Of a stretch of DNA of 14,509 nt, positions 1 through 5,793 are shown in pieces. Under the pieces are notes generated by a model, which saw only the letters and a list, made by a program, of their open reading frames with translations, was not told the DNA's origin and did not search any database. Source of the DNA: Haloarculaceae archaeon (GTDB taxonomy: Archaea; Halobacteriota; Halobacteria; Halobacteriales; Haloarculaceae); NCBI GenBank assembly GCA_018609665.1, contig JAHENN010000049.1:1-14509 (forward strand). The letters run 5' to 3'. The position numbers were made by a program, and so were the translations under genes. Each line of letters starts with the position of its first letter. Within the stretch, counting starts at the first letter, position 1.

Positions 1-320
1 TGACCCTCGGGACGCCCCACCAGGGGACGCGGGCGGCCCGGCTCGCGGCCCGGACCCCGGGCGGCCGCGACATGGTCCCGGGCAGCGCGTTCCTCGAGAC
101 GCTCAACGACGGCCCGACGGCGGCCGGCGTGCGGTACACCGCCGTCCGGAGCCGCTTCGACCCGCTCGTCGTCGGGCCGCGCCGCGCCCGGCTCCCGGAC
201 GATGTCCGCCGCGACGACGACGAGAACCGGACGGTCGACCGCCGGGGCCACGTCCGGCTCGTCTTCGACGAGGCGGTCTACCGCGCCTACCGCGACCGGC
301 TGCTGGACGCGACAGGCTGA
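1..320 (+). CDS. Lipase/esterase of the alpha/beta-hydrolase fold, C-terminal fragment
   Basis: The reading frame is open from the left edge (first full codon at 3) to TGA at 318-320, so the true start lies outside the window. The visible 105 residues begin TLGTPHQGT, the loop usually found a few strands after the nucleophile elbow in class-2 lipases and PGAP1-like esterases. They continue with MVPGSAFLETLN, then RFDPLVV, which fits the catalytic Asp loop, and RGHVRLVFD, which fits the catalytic His. The GxSxG serine motif would lie upstream and cannot be checked. By family knowledge such proteins hydrolyse ester bonds in lipids or small esters; the substrate is unknown. The SAMP1-like gene starts 25 bases downstream on the same strand, which is close enough for co-transcription, but no functional link is apparent. 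An internal ATG at 72 is not a plausible start because the homologous motifs begin before it. Confidence 0.8.
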   Translation, partial: TLGTPHQGTRAARLAARTPGGRDMVPGSAFLETLNDGPTAAGVRYTAVRSRFDPLVVGPRRARLPDDVRRDDDENRTVDRRGHVRLVFDEAVYRAYRDRLLDATG

Positions 321-345
321 AGACCGCCACGGTCCCAGCGCCGAC

Positions 346-633
346 ATGGAGTGGCGACTCTTCGCGAACCTCGCCGAGGCGGCGGACTCGAGACGCGTGA
401 CCGTCGACGCCGGCCCGGGCGACACGTTCGGCGACGCCTTCGAGCAGCTGCTCGAGGCCCACCCCGAGCTGGAGGCGGCGGTGCTCGACGAGGAGGGCGA
501 GATCCGTGACCACATCCGCGTGCTCCGCAACGAGCACGACCCCTTCGTCCGGGACGACGGCCTCGACACCGTCCTCGAGGAGGGCGACGAGCTGGCGCTG
601 TTCCCGCCGGTCAGCGGCGGCCGACGCCGGTGA
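346..633 (+). CDS. samp1: SAMP1-like ubiquitin-like modifier / MoaD-type sulfur carrier with a C-terminal extension
   Basis: This 95-residue protein has a beta-grasp MoaD/ubiquitin pattern: MEWRLFANLAE at the start, DHIRVLRN in the middle and the near-terminal GDELALFPPVSGG. From memory this closely matches SAMP1 of Haloferax volcanii, which is joined to target-protein lysines after adenylation by the E1-like UbaA and also carries sulfur for molybdopterin synthesis. SAMP1 needs its final Gly-Gly exposed. Here the diglycine (codons 616-621) is followed by Arg-Arg-Arg before TGA at 631-633. The codon after the diglycine, CGA at 622-624, is one C-to-T change from TGA, so a stop-loss would explain the extension. 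The ATG at 346 is chosen because the family alignment starts at MEW; an upstream start at 202 would overlap the lipase. The last 23 bases overlap the convergent GNAT gene. The family call is firm; whether the protein is active without trimming is unknown. Confidence 0.9.
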   Translation: MEWRLFANLAEAADSRRVTVDAGPGDTFGDAFEQLLEAHPELEAAVLDEEGEIRDHIRVLRNEHDPFVRDDGLDTVLEEGDELALFPPVSGGRRR

Positions 634-1519
634 GGTCCCGCTCCAGCACGAAGTCCGGGTCGTCGGCGAACGGCACCCGGGCGTAGGCGGCGTCGGAGAC
701 GTGCCGCGGCGTCTCGGGGACCAGCACCCGGGCCCGGTCGGCGCCGGCGGCGGCCGCGTCTCTGGCGACGGCGGCCGACAGCGCCGACAGCGCCCCGTGG
801 TCCGCCCAGGCGGCGACGCCGTACTCGGCCCACGTCTCCTCGACGCCGTCGTCGTTCTCCCGCTCGACGGTCCGCGTCCGGTAGCTCATCGCCCGCCGGC
901 GGTCGCCGTCGTGGAGGGCGAAGGCAGAGTCGGCGGCCGCCAGCCGCGGCCGGGTGACCTCCGCCAGCGCCCACGACTCCGCGAGGTCCAGCCCGAGGCC
1001 GTCGAGCCGCCGGTCGGCGTGGCTGCCGCGGAAGGCGCTCCAGGCGTCGGCGGGGTCGTCGCTGCGGACGAGGTCGTGGCCGGCGTCGGGGTCGGCGTCC
1101 GGCTCCAGCCAGCGGAACTCCGCGGCCGGCTCGAAGCCGACCGCCCGGGACTGTCCGAGGCCGGCGGCGTTCCACGAGAAGACCATGTTCCGGCAGACGG
1201 TCGCGCCGCGGTCGGCCGCCCACTCGAAGACGGCGTGGCTCAGCTCCGGGCTGACGCCGTCGCCGCGGAACGCCGGGGCGACGCGCATCCCCTGGGCCCA
1301 CGCCTCGTGGTCCGACAGCAGGACCCCCTGGCAGACGCCGACCGGGCGGCCGTCGACGCAGGCGACGACCGTCCGCTGGTCGGGGCCGTCCGTCTCGACC
1401 CACTCCTCGAACACCCGGGGGATGTAGTCGCCGCCCAGCCGCGGGAAGGTGTCCTCGGTGAAGGCGACGACGGCCTCGCGGTCGTCGTGGCGGGCCGGCC
1501 GCGTCTCGACGGCCGTCAT
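611..1519 (-). CDS. GNAT-family N-acetyltransferase
   Basis: The protein has 302 residues. The first 140 or so form a Gcn5-related acetyltransferase domain: an ethanolamine-rich opening is absent, but the beta4-alpha3 acetyl-CoA pyrophosphate loop is clear as MRVAPAFRGDGVS (78-90), followed by SWNAAGLGQSRAVGFE (115-130), the typical end of the fold. The remaining half, rich in Trp, Ala and Asp, is less distinctive and may be a second, degenerate GNAT-like or substrate-binding domain. The substrate cannot be predicted; amines, peptides and protein N-termini are all possible. Its ATG overlaps the gatD stop in an ATGA (1516-1519), which argues for one transcript and coupled translation. Its TGA at 611-613 lies inside the last codons of the convergent SAMP1-like gene. 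Confidence 0.82.
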   Translation of the reverse strand: MTAVETRPARHDDREAVVAFTEDTFPRLGGDYIPRVFEEWVETDGPDQRTVVACVDGRPVGVCQGVLLSDHEAWAQGMRVAPAFRGDGVSPELSHAVFEWAADRGATVCRNMVFSWNAAGLGQSRAVGFEPAAEFRWLEPDADPDAGHDLVRSDDPADAWSAFRGSHADRRLDGLGLDLAESWALAEVTRPRLAAADSAFALHDGDRRRAMSYRTRTVERENDDGVEETWAEYGVAAWADHGALSALSAAVARDAAAAGADRARVLVPETPRHVSDAAYARVPFADDPDFVLERDLTGVGRR

Positions 1520-2760
1520 GTCCACGGGACCGACCGCTCCTGCAGTTCGGCGGCGACCGGCCGGCCCATCGCCGCCGCGGGGTCGTCGGCGTTGGCCAGC
1601 GCCCACATCAGCTTCACGTACGCCGTCCCGGGCAGCGTGTCGCCGGCCTCGACGACGCCGGCGTCCAGCAGGTCCCGGCCGGTGTCGTACACCCGGTCGC
1701 AGACCCGGCCCTCCAGACACTGGCTCGTCATCACGACCGTCGTGCCGTCGTCGACCAGCTCCGCGATGCGGTCGACCCAGGCGGTGTTGACGTGGCCGAG
1801 GCCGGTCCCCTCGAGGACGACCCCCTTGGCGTCGTCGACGGCCGCAAGCGCCGCCGCCCCGGTGCCGGGGACGAACTTCAGCAGTTCGACGTCCCGCTCG
1901 AGGTCGGCCGCCAGCGCGAGGTCGGCCGCGCCGTGGCCGTCGACGGGCCGGCGGAAGGAGACGTCGCCGCCGTCCCAGGCGACCTCGCCGACCGGCTCGG
2001 CGCCGACCGTCTCGAAGGCGTCCCGGCGGGAGGTGTGGTTCTTCCGGACCCGGGTACCGCGGTGCAGCGCACAGCGGTCGTCGGACCCGTCGGCGTGCAT
2101 GCAGACCAGCACCTCCGAGTGGTCGGCCGTCGCCGCCTCCACCGCGCAGACGGCGTTCATCACGTTGTCCGAGGAGGGCCGGTCCGCGGACCGCTGGCTG
2201 CCGGTGAAGACGACCGGCACCGGCGTCTCCATCATGAAAGCGAGCGCCGACGCCGTGTACTGCATCGTGTCGGTGCCGTGCATGACGACGACCCCGTCGG
2301 CGCCGCGTTCGACCTCCTCGTGGACCGCCTCGGCGAGGTCGACCCACACGTCGGGGGTCATGTTCTCCGAGAGGATGTTGGCGACGACGCGGCCCCGATA
2401 GTTCGCCCGGCCGGCCAGCTCCGGCACCGCCCGGAGGACGTCCTCGGCGTCGAACTGTGCGGTGACGGCGCCGGTCCGGTAGTCGACCGTCGAGGCGATC
2501 GTGCCGCCCGTCGAGATGAGCGCGACGGTCGGCAGGTCGTCGTCGAAGGTGATCTCGGAGGCGCCCTCGGCGTCGCCGGCGGCCGCGACGTCGTAGGTGT
2601 CGGCCTCCAGCAGTTCGACGTCGGCCTCGGCGCGGTCGACGCCGACGTTGTAGCCGCCGTCCAGCTTGACGACGAGGTGGTCGTCGGTCGTCGAGGGCAT
2701 GAGCACGCCCTCGTAGCGCGTGGCGCCGCGGTCGACGCGGACGCGGTCCCCTGGGTTCAT
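1516..2760 (-). CDS. gatD: Glu-tRNA(Gln) amidotransferase subunit D
   Basis: This 414-residue protein is the glutaminase subunit of the archaeal GatDE complex, which releases ammonia from Gln or Asn so that GatE can convert Glu-tRNA(Gln) to Gln-tRNA(Gln). Residues 1-55 form the small N-terminal barrel typical of GatD (GDRVRVDRG, then LDGGYNVGVD) and absent from plain L-asparaginases. The asparaginase-like part follows with STGGTIAS (83-90, first catalytic Thr), MHGTDTMQYTA (160-170, second Thr and Asp), GSQRSADRPSSD (187-198) and RVRKNHTSRRDAFE with the catalytic Lys at 240. Length fits the family. The ATG at 2760 fits a TATA-like box 24-30 bases upstream. The gene heads an apparent two-gene unit with the GNAT gene. 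GatE is not in the window, as is usual in archaea. Confidence 0.96.
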   Translation of the reverse strand: MNPGDRVRVDRGATRYEGVLMPSTTDDHLVVKLDGGYNVGVDRAEADVELLEADTYDVAAAGDAEGASEITFDDDLPTVALISTGGTIASTVDYRTGAVTAQFDAEDVLRAVPELAGRANYRGRVVANILSENMTPDVWVDLAEAVHEEVERGADGVVVMHGTDTMQYTASALAFMMETPVPVVFTGSQRSADRPSSDNVMNAVCAVEAATADHSEVLVCMHADGSDDRCALHRGTRVRKNHTSRRDAFETVGAEPVGEVAWDGGDVSFRRPVDGHGAADLALAADLERDVELLKFVPGTGAAALAAVDDAKGVVLEGTGLGHVNTAWVDRIAELVDDGTTVVMTSQCLEGRVCDRVYDTGRDLLDAGVVEAGDTLPGTAYVKLMWALANADDPAAAMGRPVAAELQERSVPWT

Positions 2761-2783
2761 GCCCGTCCGTACCGGCCGCTCGA

Positions 2784-2790
2784 TTTTAAA
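2784..2790 (-). promoter_or_regulatory. TATA-like box for gatD
   Basis: TTTTAAA lies 24-30 bases before the gatD ATG at 2760, which places transcription start at or next to the ATG and implies a leaderless mRNA, as is common in haloarchaea. The motif is nearly symmetric, so it might also help transcription of the divergent membrane-protein gene (ATG at 2842), although that would give a leader of roughly 25-30 bases. Confidence 0.65.
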
Positions 2791-2841
2791 CCCACCCGTC
2801 CGCGGGAAAAGACCGATACCGCTGGCGGCCCTGCCTCGGGT

Positions 2842-3339
2842 ATGAGCGGCGACCGGACCCGGACCCGCGAGGCGGGGACCGACGACGTCACGGAGTTCGA
2901 CGTCGACCTGTCGGCCGACGAGACGGACTCGGCGCCCGCGGCCGACGCCGACAGCGACGGCCTCCGCGAGCGCGTCGGCGGCCGCGCGAAGCAGCTCTTC
3001 TCCCCGCGGGCGTTCCTCGTCGCGCTGCTGCTGTCGGTCGTCGGACTCGTCGTCACCAGCACGCTCATTCCGCTGCTGCCGGGGGCGGGGCTGCCGGGCG
3101 TCTTCCTCGCGGCGTTCCTGTTCGGGCTGGCCTCGGAGCGGCGCCGGTACCTCGAGACGGCCGTCGCCGGCGGCGCCGCGGTCGGCGCGAGCGCGCTTCT
3201 CGATTTCGCCGTGGTGGCCGCCCTCGGCGGCATCGGCGTCCCGCTGGCGGCCGTCGCCGGCGGCGTCGGCGCCGTCGTCGGGGCCGTCGGCAACTACTTC
3301 GGCCGGGACCTCCGGGACGGACTGACGCGGGATATCTGA
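2842..3339 (+). CDS. Haloarchaeal integral membrane protein of unknown function
   Basis: The protein has 165 residues. Residues 1-55 are hydrophilic and acidic (for example TEFDVDLSADETDS) and probably cytoplasmic. They are followed by about four hydrophobic segments near 57-79, 83-98, 106-130 and 131-152, and a short charged end, GRDLRDGLTRDI. No catalytic or ligand motif is visible. Gly/Ala-rich helices such as AAVAGGVGAVVGAVGNYFG suggest tight helix packing. I recognise the general layout from other haloarchaea but cannot assign a function. It is divergent from gatD with 81 bases between the starts. The ATG at 2842 is the first one after the promoter region and gives a sensible soluble N-terminus. 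The next gene lies downstream in the same reading frame, separated by this gene's TGA. Confidence 0.75.
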   Translation: MSGDRTRTREAGTDDVTEFDVDLSADETDSAPAADADSDGLRERVGGRAKQLFSPRAFLVALLLSVVGLVVTSTLIPLLPGAGLPGVFLAAFLFGLASERRRYLETAVAGGAAVGASALLDFAVVAALGGIGVPLAAVAGGVGAVVGAVGNYFGRDLRDGLTRDI

Positions 3340-3462
3340 CCGGCGCCGAAGACGTTCGGCAGAGCACCGTCGGAGCGGGGCCGGCCACCGCCCGACACGG
3401 CCGACACCGGGTCGTCGGACCGACGCCCGAACCGCCGCGACGACCGCCTCCCGGACCGCGAG

Positions 3463-3744
3463 GTGCTGCTCGACGTGGCCGTCAACGCGATTCCCGCGGC
3501 GATACTGCCGTCGTTCGTCGCCCTCTTCCTCGCCGTCGGCTCGTCTCCGGCCGACCCGCCGGTGGTCGTCGCGCAGGTGTCGCCGGTCGCCGTCCCGCCG
3601 CTGCTGGCCGCGCTGACGTACCACGCGGTGCGGGCGGTGACGGCCGCCGAACGCGACGGTCCCGACCTGCCGCCGGGAGACACCCGGGAGGGCGCCGAAA
3701 CCGCGACGGCCGCCGGCGGGAGCGGTGATGCTGGCGACGACTGA
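3463..3744 (+). CDS. DUF6684-like small membrane protein, start uncertain
   Basis: As drawn from a GTG at 3463 the product has 93 residues. LLDVAVNAIPAAILPSFVALFLAV forms one hydrophobic segment and VSPVAVPPLLAALTYHAVRAV a second, followed by a polar tail. The Leu-Asp-x-x-Val-Asn-x-x-Pro pattern and the two-helix layout resemble haloarchaeal DUF6684 proteins, as I remember them. Those usually have about ten residues before the Leu-Asp pair, and here the codons just upstream read LPDREV, which looks like the same family. Yet no ATG, GTG or TTG occurs in frame between the preceding TGA (3337-3339) and 3463. The gene may therefore use GTG 3463, have lost its ATG, or be a decaying copy. It ends 11 bases from the stop of the convergent regulator. 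Confidence 0.55.
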   Translation: MLLDVAVNAIPAAILPSFVALFLAVGSSPADPPVVVAQVSPVAVPPLLAALTYHAVRAVTAAERDGPDLPPGDTREGAETATAAGGSGDAGDD

Positions 3745-3755
3745 CCGGCCAGGGG

Positions 3756-4421
3756 TCAGGCGGTCAGCCGCCACTCGTCGCCGTCGGGCTCGACGACCCC
3801 GTGGGCGGCCAGTCCCTCGAGGGCGTCGGCGACGACGTCCGGCGGGGCCTCGACGCGGCGGCTCAGCTCCTCGGGCGTCGCCGGGCCGGTCGCCAGCCCC
3901 CGGAGCAGTTCGCCGTAGAAGCGGCCGTCGACCCCCTCGAAGTGGGCGCTGATCCCGTCGAGCGTCTCCGTCAGCCGGCCCTGGACCCACCGCTGGGCCA
4001 TCGACAGCTCGTTTTCCAGCCGCTCGAGCCGCCGGAGGTCCTCGGCCAGCGACGAGAGGTCCTTCCCCTCGTCCTCGCGGCCGCCGGCCCGCTCGACGTC
4101 GATGGAGACGTACCGACAGGAGGTGATGTCCAGGTTCCGGGACGCCGAGTAGGCGCTCTTGGTGCCGAAGTCGTACGGCGAGAGGTTGACCTCGAGCCGG
4201 AGGTTCCGCGCGATGGAGAAGTACTTCCGGCGGCCGTCGTCGACGTGGGACTCGACGAGCCCCGCGTCGTCGAGCTTCCGGAGGTGGTCGATGACCGCCT
4301 TCGGGCTGACGCCCAGGTAGTCGCTGATCTCGGTGACGTAACAGGGCTTGTTGGCGAGAAGCCGGAGGATTCGACGCCGGTTCTCGTTGCCGAGCAAGTC
4401 GAGGAACGCCGCCGAGTCCAT
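3756..4421 (-). CDS. ArsR-like winged-helix transcriptional regulator with two HTH regions
   Basis: The 221-residue protein starts MDSAAFLDLLGNENRRRILRLL, a classic ArsR/TrmB-type first helix pair. A helix-turn-helix follows at about 28-52 (VTEISDYLGVSPKAVIDHLR) with a wing near 55-70 (DDGRRKYFSIA). The segment at 73-109 (LRLEVNLSPYDFG, CRYVSIDVE) is well conserved in haloarchaeal relatives as I recall them. A charged coiled-coil-like helix spans about 118-150, and the last 55 residues look like a second winged helix (TPEELSRRVEAPPDVVADALEGL). It probably binds DNA as a dimer; the signal is unknown and no metal-binding Cys cluster is seen. The ATG at 4421 is preferred over GTG 4436 because the family starts MDS and a TATA-like box sits 25-30 bases ahead. 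It follows the secreted-protein gene by 51 bases. Confidence 0.87.
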   Translation of the reverse strand: MDSAAFLDLLGNENRRRILRLLANKPCYVTEISDYLGVSPKAVIDHLRKLDDAGLVESHVDDGRRKYFSIARNLRLEVNLSPYDFGTKSAYSASRNLDITSCRYVSIDVERAGGREDEGKDLSSLAEDLRRLERLENELSMAQRWVQGRLTETLDGISAHFEGVDGRFYGELLRGLATGPATPEELSRRVEAPPDVVADALEGLAAHGVVEPDGDEWRLTA

Positions 4422-4445
4422 CGCCCGGAGGTTCACGCCGCGAAC

Positions 4446-4453
4446 GAAAAAGG
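4446..4453 (-). promoter_or_regulatory. TATA-like box for the winged-helix regulator
   Basis: On the minus strand a T-run (CCTTTTTC) lies 25-32 bases before the ATG at 4421. The spacing fits a leaderless haloarchaeal promoter and supports the ATG over the GTG 15 bases upstream. It sits between the stop of the secreted-protein gene (4473) and the regulator, so the regulator probably has its own promoter. Confidence 0.55.
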
Positions 4454-4472
4454 GTGACGCGGGCCGACCGGC

Positions 4473-5576
4473 TCAACGCGCCCGTCCGGGGTCGTCGCCG
4501 TCGTCGCCGCCGTCGCCGTTGTCGCGGTCGTCATTATCGTTGCCGCGGTCATCATTATCGTTGCCGCGGTCATCGTCCCCGTCGTCACTGGAGCCGTCGT
4601 TACCGTTGCCACGGTCGTCGTCCCCGTCGTCACTGGAGCCGTCGTCGCCGGAGTCGTCGTTGCCGCTGCCGGAGTCGTCGCCTGCGTCCCCGTCGCTCCC
4701 GTCACCTGCGTCGTCACCCCCCTCGTTCGCGTTTCCCTCGTCGTCACGTCCGGCGTTCTCGCCTGCGCCGCTCTCGTCGTCGCCGTCATCGGCGTCGCTC
4801 TCGTCGGCGTCACCCCTCTCGCCGTTTCCCTCGTCGTCACCGTCGTCCGCACCGCTCTCGTCTGCGGGGCGGTCGTCTGCGTCCGCCTCGCTGGCGGGGC
4901 GGTCGTCGTCCGTCCCGTTCCGGTCGTCGTCAGTCTCGTTTCCCGGCGGGACGTCGGGGGCCGACCCGTTCGTCGACCCGGGCGCGTCGCCGTTCGACCC
5001 GGTCGAGCCGTTCGCCGCGGGGCCCGCACCCGGGGCGTCGTTCGGGGGACCGGCGTCGGTTGGGGCGCCGATACCCCCGGCGACCTCGGCGGCGGCACTG
5101 CTCCGGAGGTCGCTGGCGTTGTCCCCTATCGCCGCGACGCCGGGGACGTCGACGCCCGCGGCCTCGGCGGCGCGCTCCATCCGGACGGCCGACTCCTCCA
5201 GTTCGGCGGCGCCGACAGCGACCTCGGCCGCGATGGCGTACTGCGCGATGGCCCCGCCATCGGCGAGGCGCTCCTGTCGCGCCTCGAGGCGGCGCTCCCG
5301 CGCCGCGAGCGTCTCTCGCCGCTGTTCGGCGAGCCGGCGGCGCTCCTCCGGGTCGTCCGTCCGGTTCCACGCCGCGAGGAACACGCCGTCGTCGACCTCG
5401 CCGGCCGCCTCGGCGGTGCTGGCCTGCATGAACGACGACACCGACGCGCCGAAGTCGTCGCTCCCGTTGGCCTCGTCGCCGGCCTGCGTCGTCGACCCCA
5501 TCGCGCCGGCGGCGGCGACCCCGAGCAGGGCGACCGCCGCGACGACTCCGACCGCGACAGCGGTTCGGTTCATCAT
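4473..5576 (-). CDS. Secreted or surface protein with a long acidic low-complexity tail
   Basis: The protein has 367 residues. An N-terminal hydrophobic stretch at about 5-26 (AVAVGVVAAVALLGVAAAGA) follows one Arg and looks like a Sec signal peptide or anchor. Residues 40-168 form a predicted helical domain, with DDPEERRRLAEQRRETLAAR and RERRLEARQERL inside it, similar to the haloarchaeal secreted families carrying DUF7096-type domains; that name is from memory and tentative. From about 175 to the end it is almost only Asp, Gly, Asn, Ser, Glu and Arg, probably disordered and very acidic. Several Asn-x-Ser/Thr sequons (for example NGS, NET, NGT) allow N-glycosylation. The tail ends with tandem repeats. 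Either of two adjacent ATGs (5576 or 5573) could be the start; both fit the upstream TATA-like box. A role at the cell surface is inferred; the function is unknown. Confidence 0.75.
   Translation of the reverse strand: MMNRTAVAVGVVAAVALLGVAAAGAMGSTTQAGDEANGSDDFGASVSSFMQASTAEAAGEVDDGVFLAAWNRTDDPEERRRLAEQRRETLAARERRLEARQERLADGGAIAQYAIAAEVAVGAAELEESAVRMERAAEAAGVDVPGVAAIGDNASDLRSSAAAEVAGGIGAPTDAGPPNDAPGAGPAANGSTGSNGDAPGSTNGSAPDVPPGNETDDDRNGTDDDRPASEADADDRPADESGADDGDDEGNGERGDADESDADDGDDESGAGENAGRDDEGNANEGGDDAGDGSDGDAGDDSGSGNDDSGDDGSSDDGDDDRGNGNDGSSDDGDDDRGNDNDDRGNDNDDRDNGDGGDDGDDPGRAR
4531..4572. repeat. 21-base tandem repeat, two exact copies
   Basis: Two identical 21-base units run at 4531-4551 and 4552-4572 (each begins TCATTATCGTTGCCGCGG). 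A diverged third copy lies just before at about 4519-4530. On the coding (minus) strand they encode a heptad of Asp, Arg, Gly and Asn (DDRGNDN). The unusual ATTATC bases use A/T-ending codons for Asn and Asp, against the strong G/C preference around them. Confidence 0.85.
4573..4645. repeat. 45-base-period repeat in the acidic tail, two copies
   Basis: A 28-base block at 4573-4600 recurs exactly at 4618-4645, a 45-base (15-codon) period. On the coding strand the unit reads GSSDDGDDDRGNG or GSSDDGDDDRGND. The two blocks are nearly uninterrupted at the protein level, so the array can lengthen or shorten by slippage or recombination without a frameshift. Confidence 0.8.
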
Positions 5577-5596
5577 CGGGTACTGCGGCCTTCCGG

Positions 5597-5605
5597 AAAT
5601 AAAAA
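5597..5605 (-). promoter_or_regulatory. TATA-like box for the secreted-protein gene
   Basis: On the minus strand TTTTTATTT lies 21-29 bases before the ATG at 5576 (24-32 before the ATG at 5573). It is the most AT-rich part of the 217-base divergent gap and fits leaderless transcription. Confidence 0.65.
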
Positions 5606-5753
5606 CCCGCTCTCCGTTCTCACCGTTCATCGTCCGGCGTCGAGGACGCAGCGCGACGCAGAGCGTTCATCGAGCGAGGAGAGCGTACGCACCGCTCGCG
5701 GGCCGACGCCGGTCGACCCCGCGTGCGGGTCGTCCACAGGTCGACAGCCGGAC

Positions 5754-5762
5754 AAGCCTTAT
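5754..5762 (+). promoter_or_regulatory. TATA-like box for the DUF5802 gene
   Basis: AAGCCTTAT ends 31 bases before the ATG at 5794, giving a leader of a few bases or none. It is one of few AT-rich patches in the gap. Confidence 0.5.
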
Positions 5763-5793
5763 CCGTGCGACCGACCCACACGCGAGTGACCGC

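Larger units (their letters stand above)
5577..5793. promoter_or_regulatory. Divergent intergenic region
   Basis: This 217-base gap separates the secreted-protein gene (leftward) from the DUF5802 gene (rightward). It holds a TATA-like box at each end, two direct copies of GGTCGAC (5711-5717 and 5739-5745) and a GCGTACGC palindrome near 5683-5690. I see no convincing small gene or RNA gene in it. The direct repeats could be a regulator site, but nothing in the sequence shows which. Confidence 0.4.

Noticed and set aside
506..2401. Long plus-strand open frame across the GNAT and gatD genes
   Set aside because: It is antisense to two genes with clear family motifs, has no recognisable domain, and such frames are common in DNA with few A/T-rich stop codons.
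2761..4476. Upstream extension of the gatD frame on the minus strand
   Set aside because: The frame is open, but GatD homologues start at MNPGD-like sequence, and the TATA-like box at 2784-2790 plus opposite-strand genes argue against a longer protein.
4531..4645. CRISPR-like repeats
   Set aside because: The units are contiguous with no unique spacers, keep the reading frame and encode the low-complexity tail.
4454..5431. Arg-rich plus-strand open frame
   Set aside because: It is a shadow of the acidic tail on the other strand; Asp codons read in antisense give Arg and Ser runs.
5577..5630. N-terminal extension of the secreted protein (MNGENGERVF)
   Set aside because: It would put the signal peptide in the middle and cover the TATA-like box; starting at MMNRT gives a proper signal sequence.
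5671..5731. Imperfect dyads (CGAGCG/CGCTCG and a GACCC/GGGTC pair) in the divergent gap
   Set aside because: Arms are short, centres do not agree or the loop is only about two bases, and there is no T-run; I cannot call a terminator or structured RNA.
4348..5793. Plus-strand open frame leading into the DUF5802 gene
   Set aside because: The Ser/Pro-rich upstream part is the complement of the Asp/Gly repeat tail; the DUF5802 family starts at the ATG 5794.
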